Of a stretch of 64,000 nt of DNA, positions 34,044 through 42,241 are shown piece by piece; position 1 is the stretch's first letter; each line of letters begins with the position of its first letter. A program made the translations under genes and the position numbers. Under the pieces are notes generated by a model. That model was not told the DNA's origin. It ran no database searches and saw only the letters and a program-made list of their open reading frames with translations. Source of the stretch: Oscillospiraceae bacterium (GTDB taxonomy: Bacteria > Bacillota > Clostridia > Oscillospirales > Acutalibacteraceae); the NCBI GenBank assembly GCA_910574935.1, contig CAJTCU010000010.1, forward strand, positions 57,466-121,465, written 5' to 3'.

Positions 34044-36479
34044 TTAACGCCGCCCCTTCCGGCCCCGCTTGGCCCTAAAGAGGTATACAGGGCTTTGGGA
34101 ATTGGCGATGACATGGTCTACAAAGTGCAAAGCCGCCAGCATAAACACAATAGAGAACAAAAGCAGAGGCATAAGGGCAATGAGCATGGGCAGCGTTAGG
34201 CTGACCAGGGCAAAAAACGGCCCAAAGAACAGATACGCCAGCACAAAAGCCGTTAGCAGCCCACCAAACAGCAGGCCCCGCAGGGTGTTGAAAGGGGCGC
34301 TAACCTTAAACAGCATAATAAAGCCCGTCATAGCTGTGGTCATAACCGCCATGGTAGAGGCTTCGGCGCTGGTCAGGCCCAGGGGCTCGGTCAGTGTGCA
34401 CAAGACCACAATGTTGGCTGTCATGGTCAAAGCCGCCGGGATGCACATTCGTATCACGTTGAAAATAAACTTGCCCTTTACCCGGTCGTTGTTGGGCTCC
34501 AGGGCCAAAATAAAGGAGGGCACGCCAATGGTCAGGGAGCTGATAAGGGTCTGCTGAATGGGCTCAAAGGGATAGGAGTAGTTGATAAAAATGAAGAGCA
34601 CGCCGATCAGGGCCGAGAAGATGGTCTTGACCAAAAACAGGGAACTGGACCGCTGAAGGTTGTTGATAGACCGCCGCCCCTCCTGAACCACCACGGGCAT
34701 GGAGGCAAAGTTGCTGTCCAGCAGCACCAGGTTGGAGACCGTGCGGGCCGCGTCGCTGCCCGAGGCCATGGCCACCGAGCAGTCCGCCTCCTTTAGGGCC
34801 AGCACGTCGTTGACCCCGTCGCCAGTCATAGCCACTGTGTGGCCGTCCTCCTTCAGGGCCTTGACAAAGGCCAGCTTCTGCTGGGGGGTCACCCGGCCAA
34901 ACACCGCGTAGTCCTTTACCGCCCGGCGAATGTCCTCGTCCGTGCGCAGGGTGGTGGCGTCTACATAGCGGTCCGCATGCTCCAGTCCCGCCTTGCGGGC
35001 AATGTTTGCCACGGTCACCGCGTTGTCTCCCGAGATCACCTTGAGGTCCACCCCTTGGTCTGCAAAGTACCGCAGGGTGCTGGGGGCCTCTTTGCGTATC
35101 TTGTCGCTAATGAGCACCAGGCCCATGCTGACCAGGCCCCCAGGCAGGCTCTTGTCCTCAAAGGGCCCCTGGGCCCGGGCCAAAAGCAGCACCCGCTGGC
35201 CGTTTTGGGAGCAGCCCTCTACCTTTTCCTTGATAGCCCCAAAGGCCCGCCCCAGGATGAACTCCCCAGCCCCCATCACATAGCTGCCCCGGCCCGGAAA
35301 GTAGACCCCGCTCCACTTTCTGGCAGAGGAAAAGGGCACCGCCTCCCCCGCTTTCCACAGGGTGTGTTCCGGCAGGTAGTCTTTTAGGGCCATAAAGGTG
35401 GGGTTGTTGTCCGAAAGCGTGTTTACTAGGGCGGTTAGGGCTTCTTCCATCTCCTCCTTCGTAAAGCCCTCAAAGGGCTCTAGAGCGTCCACCTGCATGC
35501 TGCCCTCTGTAATGGTGCCGGTCTTGTCCAGACAAAGGGTGTCCACCCGGGCCAGGGTCTCTACGCAGTACATATCCTGGACCAGGGTCTTGTGGGTAGA
35601 GAGCTTGATAACGCTCACCGCAAAAGCCAGACTGATGAGCAGCACCAGGCCCTCGGGAATCATGCCCACCATGGCGGCGGCGGTACTGACTACCGAGGCC
35701 TGGAAGGTGTCTCCCAGCACAAAGAACTGCTTCCAGAACAGCAGCCCGCCAATGGGCAGAATGGCAAAGCCAATGATCTTTACAATAAAGTCAATGGAAT
35801 TCATAATCTCCGAGTTGCGCTTTTTCATGTACTTGGCGTCCCCGGCAATCTTATTGGCATAGCTTTCGGCTCCCACGTGTTCCACCTGGGCCGAGCAGTT
35901 CCCGCTGACAATAAAACTGCCGGAAAGCAGCGGGTCTCCGGGTCGCTTTAAAATGGGGTCCGCCTCGCCGGTGAGCAAAGACTCGTTCACTTCGCACTCG
36001 CCGGCCACCACCGTAGCGTCGGCGCAGATCTGCCCCCCGGAGGAGAGCAGCAGAATGTCGTCCAACACCACATCCTCCACCTGCACGGTAAACTGCCGGC
36101 TTGCCCGCATCACCGTGGCCTTGGGAGAAGAGATCAGGGAAAGCTTGTCAATGGTGTGCTTGGCGCGAATGCCCTGAAAAGAGCCGATGATAATATTGGA
36201 AAAAATCACCCCCATAAACAGGGCGCTGCGGGGCGAACCCACCAAAATTACGGCCAGGGCCAGGGCGAAGTTCAGCAGGTTAAAAAAGGTGAACACGTTT
36301 TCTCGGATAATCTGCCCCTCGGTTTTGCTCTTTATGCCCGAATCACCGTTGTGCAGGCCCTGGGCCATGCGCCGGGCTACCTGCTGGGGCGAAAGGCCCT
36401 CGCTAGGGTTGGGATAAAAACGCTCGGGTCCCCGGGTCTGGGGGGCCGGAGAGGCTGGGGGTTGCTTTTGGAGAGGCAT
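34044..36479 (-). CDS. Cation-translocating P-type ATPase (CtpE-like)
   Basis: The 811 aa pump has the actuator loop NESLLTGEADP (about residue 165), the phosphorylation site CLDKTGTITEGS (about 315) and the hinge MTGDGVNDVLALKEADC (about 570). The C-terminal membrane part includes SLTIGVPSFILALEPN. There is no heavy-metal-binding domain or CPx motif, which argues against Cu/Zn/Cd export. The overall pattern resembles the CtpE/PacL-like group linked to Ca2+ or Mg2+, but ion specificity is not certain. It is monocistronic. Confidence 0.88.
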   Translation of the reverse strand: MPLQKQPPASPAPQTRGPERFYPNPSEGLSPQQVARRMAQGLHNGDSGIKSKTEGQIIRENVFTFFNLLNFALALAVILVGSPRSALFMGVIFSNIIIGSFQGIRAKHTIDKLSLISSPKATVMRASRQFTVQVEDVVLDDILLLSSGGQICADATVVAGECEVNESLLTGEADPILKRPGDPLLSGSFIVSGNCSAQVEHVGAESYANKIAGDAKYMKKRNSEIMNSIDFIVKIIGFAILPIGGLLFWKQFFVLGDTFQASVVSTAAAMVGMIPEGLVLLISLAFAVSVIKLSTHKTLVQDMYCVETLARVDTLCLDKTGTITEGSMQVDALEPFEGFTKEEMEEALTALVNTLSDNNPTFMALKDYLPEHTLWKAGEAVPFSSARKWSGVYFPGRGSYVMGAGEFILGRAFGAIKEKVEGCSQNGQRVLLLARAQGPFEDKSLPGGLVSMGLVLISDKIRKEAPSTLRYFADQGVDLKVISGDNAVTVANIARKAGLEHADRYVDATTLRTDEDIRRAVKDYAVFGRVTPQQKLAFVKALKEDGHTVAMTGDGVNDVLALKEADCSVAMASGSDAARTVSNLVLLDSNFASMPVVVQEGRRSINNLQRSSSLFLVKTIFSALIGVLFIFINYSYPFEPIQQTLISSLTIGVPSFILALEPNNDRVKGKFIFNVIRMCIPAALTMTANIVVLCTLTEPLGLTSAEASTMAVMTTAMTGFIMLFKVSAPFNTLRGLLFGGLLTAFVLAYLFFGPFFALVSLTLPMLIALMPLLLFSIVFMLAALHFVDHVIANSQSPVYLFRAKRGRKGRR

Positions 36480-36980
36480 AACGGCAAGCAGCTCCTTTCA
36501 TACTAGAGAGAATTTTATAGACTAAGTATAATACACGCTAAAGAGCCAGTCAAAATAGAACAGTCAAGCGGCTGTATGAAAATTCCTGAAGATTCAAACA
36601 GCAAGCCATAAAGGACGGCGGGGTCCGCCCCGTCCACAGCAAAACCGCCCCGCCAAAAAGGAGGAGCCGTCCCGCCGCTGGCTAAGCCGTGGGCTAAAAC
36701 CCAGCAAACCGGACAGAGCTGCGCACAGAAACAGCCGTGCCCGCCCCTAAAGACGCAAAACCGGCAAAAACACCAATTATATCCATAAGTATACACCTAA
36801 AACGCCGGTTTTCCAAGGGTACAAAGGCAAAATTTACAATTTTATTTTTTTACGAATTTCATCTCCCAGCCTTTGAAAGAACTGCCCATATTGGCTAAAA
36901 TTCTCAACCAAATTCTGCCAAAAGCCCCGTAAATCCCGGCACTTCGGGAAAAAACGCCGGGCTGCGGCAGGGTTTTGCAT
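36480..36980. other. Intergenic region
   Basis: About 500 bp lies between divergent genes. Frames on the minus strand (for example 36515-36796) have unnatural Cys/Trp-rich composition. No gene is supported. Confidence 0.4.
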
Positions 36981-37009
36981 TTGACATTATTTTTGTTAGC
37001 GGCTATAAT
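36981..37009 (+). promoter_or_regulatory. Consensus sigma-A promoter
   Basis: TTGACA (36981-36986) and TATAAT (37004-37009) are both perfect and exactly 17 nt apart, 116 nt before the ATG of the ricin-fold gene. Strong constitutive transcription is expected. Confidence 0.88.
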
Positions 37010-37124
37010 TATCTTGTAACCCAGTTAAAACTCCCTCCGGAATTCGCGCCCGGCGGGACACTCGTAGAAAAAATACACCTGTGCAGGGGGCGGCGGCCTC
37101 CCCGTTTGAAAGGAAGTTTTTTTG

Positions 37125-37991
37125 ATGGCAGCTAAGGAGAAGATGGAAGAACTGATGATAGTCAACCGCAGGACCGGCAAAGCCCTGCAAACCACCGGCC
37201 TGGACAACGGCCTGCCCGTGACCCAGTGCGAGCCCAACGGCAGCGACGTTCAGCTGTGGCAGCTGGTGAAAACCGGCGCGGTGGTAAAGTTTGTAAACAA
37301 GCAAAACGCCAAGGTACTGGACGTGATGCACGGCGCCACCGAGGCCGGCGCCTGGGCCCAGGCCTGGGAGGACGTGGGCGGCGAAAGCCAGCTGTGGCAG
37401 CTGGTAAAGGTTACTCCCACGTACAAAAAGATCTTGAACATACAGTCCGGCAAGGTTCTGGATATTGTGGATATGCGGGAGGACGACGGAGCGCCCGCGC
37501 AAATCTGGGACGATGTGGACGGCTTGGGCCAGCAGTGGAAACTGGTGGACCCCGCCGCCCTGAAAGCCAAGGCGGAAAAAAAGGCTGCGGCAAAAGCCGA
37601 GCCTAAGACATCGGCTGACGCCGAGTCTAAGACATCGGCTGACGCCGAGTCTAAGACATCGGCTGACGCCGAGCCTAAGACATCGGCTGACGCCGAGCCT
37701 AAGACATCGGCTGACGCCGAGTCTAAGACGTCCGCTGACGCCGAGTCCAAGACATCGGCTGACGCCGAGTCTAAGACGTCCGCTGACGCCGAGTCCAAGA
37801 CGTCCGCTGACGCCGAGTCTAAGACGTCCGCTGACGCCGAGTCTAAGACGTCGGCTGACGCCGAGTCTAAGACGTCGGCTGACGCCGAGTCCAAGACGTC
37901 CGCTGACGCCGCTAAGAGCAAGACAGTGACCAAAAAGGCCCCTGCCAAGAAGCCCGCGGCCCGCACCACCCGCAAGACTGCCAAGAAATAA
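37125..37991 (+). CDS. Ricin-type beta-trefoil protein with 8-residue repeats and lysine-rich tail
   Basis: The 288 aa protein starts at ATG 37125, 8 nt after AGGAAG. Residues about 5-145 form a RICIN-type trefoil with three QLW/QxW-type repeats (VQLWQLV, SQLWQLV, QQWKLVD) that normally bind sugar. A linker of 13 exact 8-residue units, E(S/P)KTSADA, follows. The last 25 residues (KKAPAKKPAARTTRKTAKK) resemble histone H1/HU-type DNA-binding tails. There is no signal peptide, so it should be cytoplasmic. A nucleoid or polymer-binding role is inference. Confidence 0.8.
   Translation: MAAKEKMEELMIVNRRTGKALQTTGLDNGLPVTQCEPNGSDVQLWQLVKTGAVVKFVNKQNAKVLDVMHGATEAGAWAQAWEDVGGESQLWQLVKVTPTYKKILNIQSGKVLDIVDMREDDGAPAQIWDDVDGLGQQWKLVDPAALKAKAEKKAAAKAEPKTSADAESKTSADAESKTSADAEPKTSADAEPKTSADAESKTSADAESKTSADAESKTSADAESKTSADAESKTSADAESKTSADAESKTSADAESKTSADAAKSKTVTKKAPAKKPAARTTRKTAKK
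37599..37910 (+). repeat. 13 tandem copies of a 24 bp coding repeat
   Basis: The unit is GAGTCTAAGACGTCGGCTGA plus CGCC, with three third-base or Ser/Pro variants (CCT/TCT/TCC, ACA/ACG, TCG/TCC). It runs for exactly 312 bp with no spacer. Variant units are interspersed, as expected of slippage or unequal crossing-over. Confidence 0.95.
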
Positions 37992-38004
37992 CAGCCCGAA
38001 AGCT

Positions 38005-38040
38005 AAACAGGGACCCTCTCATCTGGGGTCCCTGTTTTTT
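38005..38040 (+). terminator. Intrinsic terminator of the ricin-fold gene
   Basis: ACAGGGACCC (38007-38016) pairs with GGGTCCCTGT (38026-38035), followed by a run of Ts, 16 nt after the stop. Confidence 0.92.
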
Positions 38041-38045
38041 GTGGC

Positions 38046-39011
38046 CTAGCCCTGTTTATCCTTCTGGTTTTTCAGGTGCTCCTCCACCCGGTACCGGGGC
38101 CGGGCCTTTACTTCGCTGTAAATTTTGCCAATATAGCCCCCTACCACTCCCAGGCACAGCATCTGTAAGCCGCCCAAAAGCCAAATGGAGCACACAATGG
38201 CCGTCCACCCAGACACAGCCCATCCGGCAAAGTATGAAACCAGAGCGTACAAAAGCCCAAATACGCTTAGGACAGAAAGAAGAATTCCAAAGTTGGAGAT
38301 CAGCTTTAGGGGCTTTACACTAAAGCTGGTGATACCGTCCAGAGCAAAGGAGATCATTTTTTTCAGCGGATACTTGGACTCTCCCGCAAAACGCTCATGG
38401 CGGTCATAATACACATAGTCGCTGCGGTAACCGATGAGGGGCACCAGCCCCCGCAGGAACAGGTTGACCTCTTTGTACTCGGAGAGCCCCTCCAGGGCCC
38501 TTTTGCTCATCAGCCGGTAGTCCGCATGGTTAAAGACCACGTCCACCCCCAAAAGCTTCATCACCTTGTAAAAGCCCTCGGCAGTGGTGCGTTTAAACCA
38601 GGTGTCCGTGTCCCGCTTGTTGCGCACACCGTACACCACGTCGCAGCCCTCCAGATATTTATGTACAAACTGGTCCAGAGCGTCCACGTCGTCCTGTAAG
38701 TCCGCGTCCAGGCTAATGGCGCAGTCGCAACTGTCCATGGCGGTCATCAGGCCACACAGCAGGGCGTTCTGGTGGCCCCGGTTGTGGGCCAGCTTAACCC
38801 CCTCCACATACATATTCTCCTGGTTCAACCGGGTAATCAGCTGCCAGGTCTTGTCCCGGCTTCCGTCATCCACCAGCAGCATCCGGCTTTGCGCATTGGC
38901 CAGGCCCTGCTGGCGCATGGCGTCCAGCTTGGCAGAAAGGCGGCGAACGGTTTCGGGCAGGACCTCTTCCTCGTTATAGCAGGGAATGACAAAATAGACG
39001 GTGGGGTTCAT
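38046..39011 (-). CDS. GT2 glycosyltransferase (dolichyl-phosphate mannose synthase/GtrB-like)
   Basis: The 321 aa protein has the GT-A domain at about 1-230 (YFVIPCYNEEEVLPE, then the DxD-like SLDADLQDD). Two C-terminal membrane helices (about 235-300) are as in GtrB/YkcC enzymes, which transfer a sugar from UDP/GDP to polyprenyl phosphate. It follows the YfhO gene by 14 nt. YfhO-type proteins are thought to use such polyprenyl-linked sugars, so the pair plausibly glycosylates a wall polymer or lipid. Confidence 0.9.
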   Translation of the reverse strand: MNPTVYFVIPCYNEEEVLPETVRRLSAKLDAMRQQGLANAQSRMLLVDDGSRDKTWQLITRLNQENMYVEGVKLAHNRGHQNALLCGLMTAMDSCDCAISLDADLQDDVDALDQFVHKYLEGCDVVYGVRNKRDTDTWFKRTTAEGFYKVMKLLGVDVVFNHADYRLMSKRALEGLSEYKEVNLFLRGLVPLIGYRSDYVYYDRHERFAGESKYPLKKMISFALDGITSFSVKPLKLISNFGILLSVLSVFGLLYALVSYFAGWAVSGWTAIVCSIWLLGGLQMLCLGVVGGYIGKIYSEVKARPRYRVEEHLKNQKDKQG

Positions 39012-39025
39012 AGCGGCACATCCTT

Positions 39026-41707
39026 TCAGTTAGTTTCTTCCGGTTCCTCTTCCTTTTCTTCCGCCTCTTCCTTTTTCTCCGGCCAAGGCCGGGGCTGAAG
39101 CCGGTCGTGCCGGGGGGCGGGTGGCTCCCGGCGGGCAGGCGCGCTCTCTTCCTCTTTTTCTGTCAATGCGGCCTTTGGCTCCGGCGGGTCCTCGGGGGGC
39201 ACGGCTGCTTCTCTGCGGCTTGGCAGGCGCAGGGCGCCCGGCCGGGAGAACCGGGCCCTCCGGCGCTTCTCATAGTCCGCAAACCGGGCCACCCGCATAA
39301 CCTTGGGATAAACTTTTGGCTCTGGGGCAAAGTTGTTCATCCGCTTCCCAAGGGTCAGATAGGCAATGAGCAGAATCAGCGCCCCCAGGGAGACCAGCGC
39401 CCCCAGCCCCAGCCCTGGGGTGGAATAGGTGAACTCAATATGGGCGGCAGGGCCCTGGGCGGGCACCTTCACTGCCATAAAGCCCACGTTCACCCGAAGG
39501 ATCTCGGCGGGCTGGCCGTTCACCTGGGCACTCCAGCCCGGCTCATAGGGTACGCTGAAAAACACCAGCCGGTCCCTTTGGGGGGTGTCCATTTTGGCCT
39601 CAAATCCGGTCTGGGTATAGCGGAACTCATGACAGGCGGTGGCGGCCCGGTCCTGGCAATCCTTTAGGTAGCCTGCTTCGGTAAAGCTCCGCATGTCGCC
39701 AGAAAGATGGGTCAAACCCATGGCCTCGGCAATCCGCACAGCCTCTTGGTCCTCCAGCACCACGGCCCGCAGCATAGAGAGCTCACGGGCTCCGCAGGTG
39801 GTGTCGCTGCCCTTGCCCAGGGTCTCGTACTCGCTGCGGGTTAAATAATAGTCATAGGAAAAACCCATGGGGACATAGTACTCGTTTTCCCAGATGTCAT
39901 AGCCGTTGGCATTGCCATAGTAGGCCCAGCCGGGCATAGCGGGTTCGCTGGAATCCTCCCCGGCAAAAAAGTCCCGGTCCCTGTCATCGTCAAACAGCCA
40001 GCGCACACTGGTCAGGCCCCGCAGGGCATAGTGGCTCACCTTTGGTCTAGAGGCCACGTCCCGCTTTACGCCAATAGAGTCGTAGAACTCCATCACAGAC
40101 CCGGGCACAATGCTGTGAAAGGCCTGAATAGAGGGAATTTGCCAGAACATGGCCGCGTTGTCCAAAGACTCGTAAAAGTCCGAACGGCATTGCTGAAGAT
40201 CCGGCAGGTCGATGGCCGCGCCGCCGTTCAGCTGGTAGGGTATAATGTGGTCCCAGGTATAGTCGCTCTGGGTTTTGCCCAAGGCGATAAAGAAGATGGC
40301 GTACAGCACCGACACTGCCGAGAGGCAGCCCATGGTCACCCGGCGGAACACCCGGCGGCTGCTCCGGCAGAACAGGAAGATATACACCAGCATCCCCAGG
40401 CAGATCAGGGAAATGGCCACATAGCTCCAAAAACGGGTGGGGTACTGCTCCAGGCCCATGGCCACGGTGGTTTCTCCGTCCTCGGTCTCTACCACAGGCA
40501 TAAAGCCGATTACAGCCGCAATGGCCACGGTAATCGTCAGGGTCCAGGTAATGGACCGCCGCCAGTCCACCCGCTGGTTTTCCAGGGCCATCACAGTGGC
40601 AAGGCTCATCATCAGGGTCAGCATATAGTACCACCGGGCGTAAAAGGCGCTGTTCATCATCTGGAAGGAGGAGTTAAGGAAAGGCACCAGGGCCATGGCC
40701 AAGAGAATCCACAGCATCTTTTTCAGCCAGTGCCTGTGCCGCAGCTGTAGCCAGCCAATAACCCCGGTCATGCTGAACAAAGGCAGCCAGGCCCCCAGAG
40801 AGGACCACTTGGACTCGCTGTCCGGGGTAAAGTTGGGCCGGGCGGGCAGGTCCGGGGGGAAGAAGAAGCACTCAATAATATGCAGGTAGCGCTGGTTGCG
40901 GTTATACAGCACCGCATTCCAGCCAGAGAGGAAGTTGTCCACCCGGTTGTTCTGCACCACGGCCAGCACAGAGGGGACCAGCAAAAGACACGAGAGCCCC
41001 ACCCCCAGCAGGGCCTCCAGGGCCAAAAAGAGAAAGTCCTTAAAGGAAATGCGCCAGCTGCGGCAGATTAGCCGCAGAAAAAAGTAGATTATGCAAAAGG
41101 TGACCTGGCCCACAAAGAAGTAGTAGTTTACCAGGCAGCTGGCAAACACCGCCAGGGCAAACAGCCCCCGGCGGCGCGTGGCCATATACTCATCCAAAGC
41201 GGCCAGCAGCAGGGGAAAGAACACAATGGCCTCGTGAAAATGGTTGAAGAAAATATTATAGATAGAAAACCCAGAAAAAGCGTACAGCACTCCGCCGATC
41301 AGGGCCGTGTCCCCGGACTTTGTATACCGGTGGATGTAGACATAGGCCGTTAGGGTGGCACAGGCAAACTTCAGCACCAGCAGGGGGCCCATGAGAAACT
41401 GGATCCATTCCGAGGGGAAGGGGATGGTCAGCCAGAAAAAGGGGCTGCCCAGCAGATAGAAGGAGTAGGAGCCAATGAAATTTGCCCCCAGGTCCGTCAG
41501 GTGGTTCCAACCCAAATTGCCAGAGCGCACCGCGTCGTGGGCCAGCCGGTAAAAGGGAACCTGCTGTACATTAAAGTCTCCGTAAAACAGGAACCGGCCG
41601 CCGTCCACAAAAATAAAGGGGAGAAAAACCAAAAACGACAGACCCAGGCCCAAGAAAAAGGCCTTGAGAAAATAATTGTCCCGCCAGGACGTGGTTGGTT
41701 TAGACAT
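39026..41707 (-). CDS. YfhO-family GT-C-like membrane protein
   Basis: The 893 aa protein has about 12-14 membrane helices and a large extracytoplasmic domain (about 500-760). It shows YfhO features (LGANFIGSYSFYLLGSPFFWL, given in part as LGANFIGSY; FFFPPD). It ends in a cytoplasmic Glu/Lys/Pro-rich tail of about 90 residues. The start at 41707 follows GGAGGT. YfhO of Bacillus and its Listeria/Streptococcus relatives decorate lipoteichoic acid with sugars. With the GT2 gene behind it, the same is inferred here. Confidence 0.87.
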   Translation of the reverse strand: MSKPTTSWRDNYFLKAFFLGLGLSFLVFLPFIFVDGGRFLFYGDFNVQQVPFYRLAHDAVRSGNLGWNHLTDLGANFIGSYSFYLLGSPFFWLTIPFPSEWIQFLMGPLLVLKFACATLTAYVYIHRYTKSGDTALIGGVLYAFSGFSIYNIFFNHFHEAIVFFPLLLAALDEYMATRRRGLFALAVFASCLVNYYFFVGQVTFCIIYFFLRLICRSWRISFKDFLFLALEALLGVGLSCLLLVPSVLAVVQNNRVDNFLSGWNAVLYNRNQRYLHIIECFFFPPDLPARPNFTPDSESKWSSLGAWLPLFSMTGVIGWLQLRHRHWLKKMLWILLAMALVPFLNSSFQMMNSAFYARWYYMLTLMMSLATVMALENQRVDWRRSITWTLTITVAIAAVIGFMPVVETEDGETTVAMGLEQYPTRFWSYVAISLICLGMLVYIFLFCRSSRRVFRRVTMGCLSAVSVLYAIFFIALGKTQSDYTWDHIIPYQLNGGAAIDLPDLQQCRSDFYESLDNAAMFWQIPSIQAFHSIVPGSVMEFYDSIGVKRDVASRPKVSHYALRGLTSVRWLFDDDRDRDFFAGEDSSEPAMPGWAYYGNANGYDIWENEYYVPMGFSYDYYLTRSEYETLGKGSDTTCGARELSMLRAVVLEDQEAVRIAEAMGLTHLSGDMRSFTEAGYLKDCQDRAATACHEFRYTQTGFEAKMDTPQRDRLVFFSVPYEPGWSAQVNGQPAEILRVNVGFMAVKVPAQGPAAHIEFTYSTPGLGLGALVSLGALILLIAYLTLGKRMNNFAPEPKVYPKVMRVARFADYEKRRRARFSRPGALRLPSRREAAVPPEDPPEPKAALTEKEEESAPARREPPAPRHDRLQPRPWPEKKEEAEEKEEEPEETN

Positions 41708-41789
41708 ATATTTACCTCCAAGGGGAAATGATGGACAAGAGAAAGAAAAAGAGGTTTTGCACCTATACTTTACCATAGAACCATTGACT

Positions 41790-41871
41790 TTAGAGAAAGC
41801 CGGTGCTTTTGCCCAGCAAAAGAGAAACCCTTCGCGTTTCAGGACTTCTCCTGGTGTTCGTTAAAATCCAT
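41790..41871. repeat. Dispersed repeat D, copy 2
   Basis: GAGAAAGCCGGTGCTTTTGC, then CAGCAAAAGAGAAACC and CTTCTCCTGGTGTTCG, match the complement of about 26035-26125. The hairpin CTTTTGC-CCA-GCAAAAG-like core is kept. It sits just upstream of the YfhO start. Confidence 0.55.
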
Positions 41872-41951
41872 TATATCATAAATTTTTCCATCCTGCAATG
41901 CAAAGCGGGAGTTTTTAGGCAAGCCCCCGGGCGCCCGCCCATATCTTTTTC

Positions 41952-41980
41952 TTGACAAAATTCTACTTTCTCTGTATAGT
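41952..41980 (+). promoter_or_regulatory. Promoter of the pot operon
   Basis: TTGACA (41952-41957) and TATAGT (41975-41980) are separated by 17 nt. Transcription should start near 41987, leaving a leader of about 255 nt before potA. Confidence 0.82.
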
Positions 41981-41986
41981 ATGTAC

Positions 41987-42241
41987 ATTGCGTTTGCATC
42001 TGAAAACGGCTGCGCGTGCAGGAGGCGCGCGGCTTAAAAGCGGCCTGGCGGAAAGCTGCTCCGGCCTATCCCGGCAATAGCCGGGGGACCTTAAATCCTT
42101 TGCGGGAGGCAGCTGTGGGGGTGTTTTTTCCCTTGGCGTCAGGCTGGGTTATGTTGTGAATAACGAAAGACACGCAACTAATTTTCCAGCGCGGCGGTTT
42201 TGTGGCACGCCGCGCTGGCCGCAAAGGAGACGCATTGCCCT
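41987..42241 (+). promoter_or_regulatory. Long structured 5' leader of the pot operon
   Basis: Several helices are visible: GCGCG/CGCGC (42012-42030), CCCGGC-AATA-GCCGGG (42070-42085), and a closing stem AGCTGC (42054-42059) with GCAGCT (42109-42114). A run of six Ts (42124-42129) follows, resembling a terminator. A second perfect 11 bp hairpin, CCAGCGCGGCG / CGCCGCGCTGG (42186-42218), sits just before the ribosome site AAAGGAG. The layout suggests a riboswitch or attenuator. No known class was recognised. Confidence 0.55.

Noticed and set aside
36515..36796. Possible 93 aa Cys/Trp-rich protein on the minus strand
   Set aside because: Unnatural composition, no ribosome site, no family pattern.
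37599..37910. CRISPR-like array
   Set aside because: The 24 bp units are contiguous, without spacers, in frame, and inside a gene.
37250..37984. A 244-codon open frame on the minus strand made of SADVLDSA repeats
   Set aside because: It is the antisense of the 24 bp repeat, open because the repeat has no antisense stops. The plus-strand gene has promoter, ribosome site and terminator.
41987..42130. Known riboswitch (TPP, c-di-GMP-I, cobalamin, ykkC/guanidine) before potA
   Set aside because: Some short strings resemble c-di-GMP-I (AAAGC, CCGGCCTA) but the required GNRA/receptor order is absent. Left as an unidentified structured leader.
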